Shown here in pieces: positions 33,501-44,100 of a stretch of 64,000 nt of DNA. The translations under genes were made by a program, and so were the position numbers. Source of the DNA: Inia geoffrensis (Eukaryota > Chordata > Mammalia > Artiodactyla > Iniidae); NCBI GenBank assembly GCA_036417435.1, contig CM070904.1, positions 134,292,695 through 134,356,694 on the forward strand. The letters run 5' to 3'. How positions within the stretch are numbered: the stretch's first letter is position 1; each line of letters starts with the position of its first letter. Under the pieces are notes generated by a model. The model did not search any database and was not told where the DNA came from. It was given only the letters and a program-made list of their open reading frames with translations.

Positions 33501-36500
33501 GAGGCACCGAGGAGGGGGCTGAGTCACGAAGAAAGGGGCCGAGTTTGATAAACAAGGACATCAGGACACTGTTGGAGAGCTGCAGACAGTGCAGGCCTCA
33601 CGTTTCTCTCACTGACTTGCAAGAGGGAGGGGATATAGGTACATGTACAGCTGATTCACTTCACTGTACAGCAGAAACTAACACAACATGGTAAAGCAAC
33701 TCTACTCCAATTAAAACAAAAAAAGAATTAGAACAGATGCAGTCTGCTTGCTGCCAATACTGGCTCCTTTCCCTTGCCCCCTGCTTTATTGAGATATAAC
33801 TGACACGTAACACTGTATAGGTTTAAGTTGAAACATGACGATTTGATACATGTGTATATGGCGGAATGTTTACCACAATAAGGTCAGTTAATACATCCAT
33901 CACCTCACAGTTACATCTTTTTCCTCTTAGCAAATTTCACTAATACAACAGAGCACTGTCAACTCTAGTGCCGCACTGTCAACTCTAGTGCCACGCTGTC
34001 CATCTTACACCTGGACGTTCATACCCACTGGGCAACATCTGCCCATTTCCCCCACCTGAGCCCCCCGTAACCAGCATTCTACTCTGTTTCTGTGAGTTTT
34101 CTTTCTTTTTTTAAAATCTCACATATATTGTGTTGGCCAAAAAGTGCCTTCGGTGTTTACGTAAAAATAAAAGACACATTTTTCATCTTCACCAAGAACT
34201 CTATTGAACGACGTTTTCACCCTTCTGTTCTGCTACCTTCTGCCATTTTTCAGGCACCTTCGTAATTTCATCTTCCCAAAACTTTTTACCTTTTTGAGCA
34301 AAGAACTGTTTCAGGTGCCTTTTACAGTCTTCAAGGGAATTGAAATTTTTTCCTTTAAGAGAATTTTGTGAAGACCTAACTAAATGGAAATCCGAAGGTA
34401 CAACGTCTGGTGAATACGACGGATGAATCAAAACTTCCCAGCCAAGCTGTAACAGTTTTTGCCTGGTCATCAAAGAAACATGCCGTCTTGCGTCATCCTG
34501 CTGGAAGATTATGCGTTTTCTCTTGACTAATTCTGGACACTTTTCGTCGAGTGCTGCTTCCAGCTGGTCTAATTGGGAGCAGTACTTGTTGGAATGAATC
34601 GTCTGGTTTTCCAGAAGGAGCTCATAATAGAGGATTCCCTTCCAGTACCACCATATACACAACATCACCTTCAGACCTGCCTTTGATGTGGTTGGTGGTG
34701 GTTTATTTCGCTTGCCCCACGATCTCTTCCATTCCACATTATTGTACAGTATCCGCTTTTCATCACCTGTCACATCTGTTTTAAAAACGGAACATTTTCA
34801 TTACATTTAAGTAGAGAATCGCACGTCGAAACACGGTCAAGAAGGGTTTTTTTGCTTAACTTATGTGGAACCCAAACATCAAAGTGATTTAACATAAGCA
34901 AGCTGGTGCAAATGATTTTCAACTCTTGATTTGGATATTTTGAGTATGTCGGTTATCTCCCACATGGTATAACGTTGATTGTTCTCAATTGATCTCTCAA
35001 CTTGATGGCTATCAACTTCAACTGGTCTACCTGACTGTGGAGCATCGGCCAGCGAGAAATCTCCAGCATGAAACTTTGCAAACCACTTTTGACATGTTTG
35101 ATCAGTCACATCACCTTCTCCATATACGGCACAAATCCTTTCTTTTGCATTTCGGTTGCATTTTTACCTTTCTTGAAATAATAAAGCATAATATGCTCAA
35201 AATGTTGTTTTCTTCCATCTTCGATATTAAAATGGCTATACAAAAATTCACCAATTTTGATAAGTATTTACTTACTTATTTATTTGGCTGTGTTGGGTCT
35301 TTGTTGCTGCGCTCAGGCTCTCCTCTAGTTGCGGCGAGCAGGGGCTACTCTTTGTTGCGGTGCGTGGGCTTCTCATTGCGGTGGCTTCTCTTGTTGCAGA
35401 GCACGGGCTCTAGGCATGCAGGCTTCAGTAGTTGTGGTACGCGGGCTCAGTAGTTGTGGCTTGCGGGCTCTAGAGTGCAGGCTCAGTAGTTGTGGTGCAC
35501 GGGCTTAGTTGCTCCGCGGCATGTGGATCTTCCCAGGCCAGGGCTCGAACCTGTGTCCCCTGCATTGGCAGGCGGATTCTTAACCACTGCACCACCAGGG
35601 AAGTCCCAATAAGTCTTTTTATAAATGCACGCTGGTATGACAGCTGTCACACACAATCTAACAAAATTGTTTTGAATGAAGTTAAAGACAACTAAGTGCT
35701 AGTAGAGCCTTCTTAAGGAAAAAAATGAACGAACCTTTTGGCCAACCCAATACAAAACACTCCAGAAAGAAATTAAAGAAGACATAAATAAATGGAACCA
35801 CATCCCATGTTCATGGATTGGAAGACTTAATATCATTAAGAAACAAATACTACCCAAAGAGACCTAAAGAATTAACAAAATTCAAGTCAAAATGCCAATG
35901 ATGCGTTTTGTAGAAATGGAAGAATCCATCCTAAAATTCATATGGAATCTCAAGGGACTCTCAACAGGTTTCAAAACTTACTACAGAATGACAGTCACCA
36001 AAACAGTGTGACACTGGCATAAAAACAGATATCTAGACCAATGGAACAGTTCTGAGAGCCCAGAAATAAATCCTTGCATATGTTATCAAATGATTTTCAA
36101 CCAGGTTGCCAAGACCATTCAATGAGGAAAGGACGGCCTTTTCAATAAATGGTGCTGGGAAACCTGGATATCCCCTCGCAAAAGAATAAAACCATACCCT
36201 TGCCTAACATTAGTACAAAAAACGAATGAACAAAAAAAACCTCTCAAAATGAATCACAGCCTTGAAGGTAAGAGCTAAAACTATAAAAACTCTTAGAAGA
36301 AAACACAGGGCAAGTGTAATGACACTGGATTTGGCAATGACCCCTGGATGCCAACTTACAGCCAATGAAGAAACAGCAGACAGCCTGTAATTCACGGAAA
36401 TTAAAACTTTTGTGCATCAAGAGATACTATTTACAGAGACAAAATACAACCCACAGAATAAGAGGAATATTTGCCAATCATATATCCGATAAGGGATTCA

Positions 36501-39500
36501 TAAACAGAATAACAGAGAACTCCTAAAATTCAACAACAGCAAAAACAGACAACCCAATTCAAAAATGGGCAAAGGATTTGAATAGACATTTTTACAAAAA
36601 CGATATACAACTGGCCAAGAAGCACATGAAAAGTTGCTCAATATCGCTGTCGTTTAGGGAAATGCAAATCAAAACTACAATGAGATACCACCTCACACCA
36701 ATTAGGATGAGTGATATCAAAAAACCAGAAAACAGCAAATGATGAGAATGCAGAGAAATTGGAACCCCTGTGCACTGTTGATGGGAATGTAAAATGGTGC
36801 AGGTAAAGTGGGAAGCTATGGCGGGTCCTCAAAAAATTAAAAATAAAATTAACCACGTGATCCAGCAATTCCTCTTCTGGGTATACACCCCAAAGAACTG
36901 AAAGCAGGTCTTGAAGAGATATCTGTACACCCATGTTCACAGCAGCATCATTCACAATAGCTAAAAGGTGGAAGCAACTCAGGTATCCATTGATGGATGA
37001 ATGGAAAAGCAAATGTGGTCCATCCAGACACTGGAATGTTACTGAGCCTTAAAAAGGAGGGAAATTCTGACACAGGCTACAACATGGATGAACCTTGAGG
37101 ACACTGTGCTCAGTGAAGTAAGCCAGATGCAAAAAGAAAAAAACTGTATGATTCCACTGATATGAGGTACCTAAGTAGTCAAAATTGGACAGATGGAAAG
37201 TAGAGAAGTGGCTGCCAGGGGGTCAGGGGAGGAGAGGACAGGGAGCTACTGCTTAGTGGGCCCGAGTTTCAGTTCTGCAAGGCGAACGTGTTCTGGAGAT
37301 GATTAACAATGTGAATATATTTAAGTGCACCCTTAAAAATGGTTAAGATAATGAAGTTTTATGTATCTATTTTTCCACAATAAAAAATACTGAAGAAGAA
37401 AAAAAAGTTGGGGGTGAAATAAACTCAAAAGAAATATTGCCAGACCTATACTACAAGAAATGCCACTAGCGCAGGGTCAGAATGAAGGGAAATGATACCA
37501 CAGGAAACTCTACAGAAGGAGAAAAGAGCAACACAAAGAGAAACTAAGTGGGTAACTGTAAGAGATCACTCCCCTGCCCCCCACACTGTAATTTCTTCGA
37601 AAGCCAACCAATTATTAAAAGCAAAAGTCCTAGTGTGAAGGTTTATAATGTGTGTGGATACTTCTTCTATGTAAAAGGTATGATGACACCAGCACAAAAG
37701 GAGGATAAATGCAATTCTACACAGCTGTAAGATTAACACACATGTGAAGTGGGAAATGTAACAGTATATCACTGATTATAAACAGACTTTGATAAATTTA
37801 GCATGCATATTGTTAGCCTTAAATCAACTATTTAAAAAAAAGGATACAGTTAAGCTAATAGAAGAAATAAAACAGAATGCTAAAAACACTTAATTAACCC
37901 AAGAAAACATACTAAAGGAACAGAAGAGGAACAAAGCGAAAAAAGAAGTAAAGCAGACAAGGTGGTGGATGTACAACCACCCACACAAATACTTATATTA
38001 AACATAAATGAACTAAATACTCCAATTAAAATATGGAGCTTTCTGACTAGAGAAAAAAAGCAAGACTCTATAAGAAATGTACTGTAAGTATAAAGACACA
38101 ATTTGAATGTGAAAAGGGTAGGAAAAAAGATATACTGTATAAATGATAAGCATAAGAAAGCAGGTGCGGTTACATTAGTATCAGACAAAGCAGACTTCCA
38201 GGTATCGTATTACAAGCTATAAAGGACATTTCATAAATATAATACATATATCATCTGTATGCATCTAAACTACACAGCTTCAAAGTTATGAAGCAAAGAT
38301 GGAACCAAAGAAAGGAACTGAAATATCTTCAGTCATAACTGGTGATTTTAATACCTCTCAGTAATTAGGTACAACCAAGAACCCCCCACCCCCAAATCCG
38401 CTAGTATATAGAAAATCTGATGACATTATCAATCAGCTTGACCTAACCGGTATTTTCAGTCCACTACAGCCAACAACTGTCAAATACTTATTCATTCTGA
38501 GTGCATATGAAATATTCACCAAGTTAGATCATATACGGGGCACAAAATAACTTTCAAACAGACCACGTTCTCTGGGTTTTATAGAACTGAATTAGAAATC
38601 ATAGCAAGAAAATCCTCCAATAGTTGGAAAATAAGTAACATTCTTCTAAATAATCTTGTTCAAGGAAACAAAACCACTGAAGAAATAAAATATTTTGAGT
38701 GAGGATAAAAATAATAAAAATGGGTTAAGGACTTCCCTGGTGGTGCAGTGGTTAAGAATCCGCCTGCCAATGCAGGGGACACGGGTTTAATCCCTGGTCC
38801 GGGAAGATCTCACATGCCGCAGAGCAAACTAAGCCCGTGCGCCACAACTACTGAGCCTGTGCTCTGGAGTCTGAGAGCCACAACTACTGAGCCCTCGTGC
38901 CACAACTACTGAAGCCCATGCGCCTAGAGCCCGTGCTCCACAACAAGAGAAGCCACCACGATGAGAAGCCCGCGCACCGCAACAAAGAGTAGCTCCCGCT
39001 CGCCACAACTAGAGAAAGCCCGCGCGCAGTAACGAAGACCCAACACAGCAAAAAATAAATAAATAAATAAATTTATTTTAAAAAAGGATTAAATATCAAT
39101 GATCCAAATTTTTCCTTTAAGAAACCCCCTCCCACAAACCAAACAATCAAACAAAAGAAACAAAGAGGAAGAAATTAAACCTGGAATGATTAGAATAAAA
39201 TAAATAATATGACACAAAACTTGTCCAATTTACATATTTTAGTAATACATAAATCCGGTAATATAAAAAATGACAGATCATCACAATCAAAAGGGGTTTA
39301 TCTGAAGAATGCATGGTTGGCTCAACATCAGAAAACCTGTAATTCATCCTAAGCATGTGTCAGAATTTAATACCCATTTATGATTTTTTAAAACTAGCCA
39401 CACAACCATATATAATAAACAACAAGGATCCACTGGGACCTATATTCAATATATTACAATAAACTATAACTGAAAAGAATAAAAAAAAGAATATACACAT

Positions 39501-41095
39501 ATACATGCATAACCGAATCACTTTGCTGTACACCAGAAACTAACACAATATTGTAAATCAATTATACTTCAATAAAAAAACTAGCAAGCTAAAAATATAA
39601 GGAAATATAATTTTGAAAGAATATCCATAAAAAACTTGCAGCTAACATCACACCCAGTAGGTGAAAGACTGAACACCTGCTCCTAAGACAGAGAACAAGG
39701 TACCAACGTCTATTCCCACTACTTGTACTGAATACTATACTGGTGGTCCTACCCAGTGCAGTTAATGCAGGAAAAGAAATAAAAGGTATCAGAATGGAAA
39801 AGGTACTGTCTGAAATAGTAAATGATATGACTGTCTATGCAGAAAATCCTACGGATTCTGTTAAAAAACTACTAAAATAAATAAGTGAATTTCAGAAGGT
39901 TATATAAGATTAATCCACAGACATCAATTTTATTTCCATAAACTACAAACAAATAATTGGAAAAAATTTTTGAATCACTCATAATAGCATCTAAAACCAT
40001 GACATTAGGGAAAATTTAACAAAATATGTGTATGGCTTGTACATCGAAAACTGCAAAACAATTTAGGGTGGAAAAAACCTAAATAAATGTAGACATTTAC
40101 CTGATACTGATCACAAGACTAAATTTGCTGAAGATGCCAGTTCCCCACGTTCATCTAGAAACTCAAGCAATCCCAGTAAAATTTTTTCTAGAAATTCACA
40201 AGCTGATTCTGAAATTCATATGGAAATGAGAAAGATCCTGGACAGCCAATTTTGGAAAAAGAAAAAGAAAAAAATTGGGTAACTTATATTGCCCGATTTC
40301 AAGGATTAATACAAAGCTATCATAATCAAGACAGCGTGGTACTGCTGTAAAGACAGATTAGAGATCAATGGGGTAGATAGAACAGAGTCCAGGAAAATAT
40401 CCACATAAATATAATGAGTTGATTTTCAATAAAGCCACCTAAACACTTCAACAAATTAAGGATAATTTTCTTTTTTTTTTTGGTACACGGGCTTCTCACT
40501 GTTGTGGCCTCTCCCGTTGCCCCTGCTCCGGACGTGCAGGCTCAGCGGCCATGGCTCACGGGCCCAGCTGCTCCGCAGCATGTGGGATCTTCCCAGACCG
40601 GGTCACGAACCCATATCCCCTGCATCGGCAGGCGGACTCTCAACCACTGCGCCACCAGGGAAGCCCAAGGATAATTTTCTTTTTAAAAAATGGTGCTGGG
40701 CGACTTCACTGGTGGCACAGTGGGTAAGAATCCACCTGCCAGTGCAGGGGACACGGATTCGGTCCCTGGTCCAGGAAGATCATGTGCCGTGAAGCAACTA
40801 AGCCCGTGTGTCACAACTACTGAGCCTGCGCTCTAGAGCCCTCGAGCCACAGCTACTGAGCCCACGTGCCGCCACTACTAAAGCCCGTGCACCTAGAGCC
40901 CGTGCTCCACAACAAGAGAACCCACCGCAAGGAGAAGTCTGCGTACCGCAACGAAGAGTAGCCCCTGCCCGCCACAACTAGAGAAAGCCCACGAGCAGCA
41001 ACGAAGACCCAACGCAGCCAAAAATAAATAAAATTGTAAGAAAGAAAGAAAGAAAGAAAGGAAGGAAGGAAGGAAGGAAGGAAGGAAGGAAGGAA

Positions 41096-41129
<34 letters not shown>

Positions 41130-44100
41130 AAATAGTGCTGGAACAACTGGATATCTATCTAGGAAAAAATGAAAGCATCTTGATCCCTACTTCACACCAT
41201 ACAAAAGTATAAATTCCCAAATAATAAACCTTAAAGTAAAAGGAGACACTGTAAAAATTCTTGAAGAAAATGCAGGTGAAAGTGTGTGTTAGGCAAAAAA
41301 TGTTAAGACAGGGCACAAAAAGCACTAACTGTAAGAGGAAAAACTGGTAACAGAACTTCATCAAAAGTAAAAGATTTTGTTAAAGAAATGAAATGGTAAG
41401 TTTTAAGTTGAGAGCACAGTTTTATCAACACATCTACCTGATAAAGGACTTGTGTCCAGAATATGTAACAGTCTCTTACAGCTCAAAGATAAGGCAAATA
41501 AGTTGCTGGAGAAAAAGGACAAAGGATCCGAACGCTCACGTCATGAAACAAAGAATACAACAGCAATACGCACGTTGCAAGGATGAGCCACATCGTTAGT
41601 CACTGGGAAAATGTAATTAACACCACACTGCAGTGCCACTTGGTAGCCACCAGGATGGCCTAAGTTCAAGGCCCAGCCGGGGAAAGGGTGTGGGGCAGCT
41701 GGCCCTCTGTGCGCTGCTGCAGGGCAGGGGTACAGAGCGGCATCAAGAACCATAAAGCACTTAAGACTTCACCATGGAGTGTCCAAGGCCTCTGTGGTTG
41801 ACACCATAAAGAAACCAACTTTGGTATCTACTGAAATACACTGAACAAGGTCCGAAATCCCTGCAGCGCACCCCCACGCTGCTGTGCACGGCTACCTGCA
41901 GGGTCTCTGGAGCCCATCCCGTGAAAACAAAAAGGAAGAGAGACCAATGGTCTACACGTAAAAAAGGAAAGCTGTAAGAGTACAAGAAAATGGAAGAATA
42001 ATTTTATCCTTTTGGAGCAGAAGACATCTTCCTGAGCCAGAGCCCAAATTCAGACGGCGTTTAGGACGAGACCCCGAGAGGCAACTAGAGAAAGATGTAC
42101 AGCCTGTGGGCAGAAGACATCACGAATCAGGCTAACCTAAGCCACCGGATGGGGGTGTTGTCACAAATACAGCAGACGACAGATTAATATCCACAGAACA
42201 TAAAAAATCTCCTAGAAATCAACAAGAAAATGACACCTCACAGGAAAACAGGCAATGACTTTGAACATCAAGTATCAGAACAAGAAATACAAACAACCAG
42301 TGAGCACGAAGAATGCCCCCTCACTCATAAGTTAAATTTAAAACACCAATGAGATACCACTTTTTATCTATCAGATTAAAAAAATCAGAAATCCTGAAAA
42401 CACACCGCACTGGTCAAGGAGCAGGGAACAAGGTCCCCCCCGTGCAATGCTGGTGGGGACATACTGTTCAACAAACCCGAGGACAGAACACCGCGCACGA
42501 GCAGGGATAGATAATCACGTCACGGCCTGTGTGAGCGCGAGAAAGAAGTGGGTGACCGGAGACAGCCAGGCCTCCAGGATGGAGTGCAAAGGCAGGGGTG
42601 CCGTGCGGTCCCACCCGGGCTCACCTGCTCCACGTGGGGCTCCTTGGCGAAGGAGGTCCTGGCAATGGAGTGGGACGCGATGCACAGCTCCTGCCCGTTC
42701 ACCTCGCCCTCCTCCACCTCCACGATGCCTGCAAGGGACAGCGTCAGCCCACGCAGCCTGCCTGGGGCTCTCGGCTGCCCTGTGCTCACCACCCTCCTCT
42801 GCAATCAAGGGCTCAACCAATCTGAACGTCGCGGCCATCGAGGCAATAACTGCCCAGTCACCTGCGATGACCCCCCAGGTATCAAGAGGGAGAAGACACA
42901 ACTCCTCCTACAGCTGGGGCAGGTGACCTATGGGGGTCCGTCCCACTCCCCCCAGCGATCTGACAGGAGGGAAAGGAGCCAGGGGAACGGACGCCCCTCG
43001 GGCTGCCCACCGATTCCCAGGCTGCCAGCTCCCTGGGCCGCTTGGCTGGCCCTGACTGTCCACCTGCTGCCAGGAAGTGAGCGCGCACTTGAGCCAGTGA
43101 GCAAGGTTAAGGGTCACGTAGGTGGGTGTTGAGGAATTTCGAATTCATGAACCTGGTTAACTATTTTAGGATGAATTCCCCCTGGGGGCAAAGCAAACTT
43201 CCAGACATAGCTTTTGCTCCCTGGTCTAAGTACCCCCAGAGCCCCACCTGCATGGGAAGCTGAGCGACAGCACAGATGTGAGTGCAGAGGGCCTGAGATG
43301 AAGCCGGCCTGTTCCCACAGAGCCATGCCCGCAGCCCCCCACCTGCCGGCCCCCCACTCTCCAGCTCCCCCTGAGCCGTCCAAAGGCCCAACACTGTCCA
43401 CCCTGAAACGCACCCATGGGGCCACGTCTGTGGTCACATAGAAATCGGGGGGCAGATGCCACCCCACCTGCTTGTAGCACGCAGGGCACGTGGGTGCAAG
43501 GCAGGCCGGCAAGGGGAGTACCTGTGTTCTGGGCGCTGACGAAGGCCACCTTGTTGGTGTCGGGCTCCAGGCGGATGAAGCCACACTCCCTGTGCATGGG
43601 CTTGTGGGTGTCCGGATGGAAGGCGTTGAACCTGGATGGGTAATGCGACAGGTGAAGCCCAGGTACCCAGTGCCCACCAGAGCACGTGCCAGACTTTGTG
43701 GCCCGCCCCCTCCTCACTTGGCAAGCGTCCCACCCACTGAACGTGAAGCACTACGTGGAAACACAGTCACGTGTGAAGGACGCCGTGCGGAGGCGCGGGA
43801 GACGACAGGTGTGGGCACCCCCGCTCCCCCGTCTCTCCTCCCTACCCGTCCTCCCACCAAGGCCTTTTCAGCCCCAATACCGCACACACTTCTCAGCCTA
43901 AGCCCTCCACCAACACAGTAAAGTCCCACCCAATGCCAGGCCTTCCCTCTTCTGAGCTATTATCTTGCTTAGGAGTCCAGTTAATTCACAGGGTAGGAGA
44001 ACAGAACAGGCGAGGAGTCAGCGTCTTATCACCCCGCCACCACTGCAAACTCACGGTGTAAGAGCTGCACCTTGACCTGAGAGCACTGACTCACGACTTC

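Larger units (their letters stand above)
34128..35750 (-). mobile_element. Mariner DNA transposon (ruminant/cetacean type), near full length, with a nested SINE
   Basis: The terminal inverted repeats are 'ttgtgttggccaaaaagtgc' at the left and, reverse-complemented, 'ttgggttggccaaaaggttc' at the right. Each is flanked by the TA target dinucleotide (34126-34127 and 35751-35752). Between them lies a broken transposase on the - strand. The length without the 338-base SINE is about 1.28 kb, the normal size of a mariner. Confidence 0.93.
37410..41755 (+). mobile_element. Long old LINE-1 with five nested insertions or expansions
   Basis: The sequence runs from an ORF1/ORF2-linker-like region ('ctacaagaaatgccactagc') through the endonuclease part ('aaagcagacttccaggtatc', 'actggtgattttaatacctc') and reverse transcriptase part ('ctattcccactacttgtact', 'atgactgtctatgcagaaaa') to late ORF2. 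It is interrupted at 38729, 39399, 40471, 40700 and 41038 by the elements listed. Stops occur throughout. Confidence 0.8.

Noticed and set aside
33953..33992. A 20-base direct duplication as a possible target-site duplication
   Set aside because: The copies are adjacent with nothing between them, so this is a small tandem duplication inside old L1 sequence.
40471..41130. A cluster of direct repeats resembling a CRISPR-like or satellite array
   Set aside because: The repeats are two SINEs in opposite orientation followed by a tail microsatellite. There is no regular spacer structure, and this is a mammalian genome.
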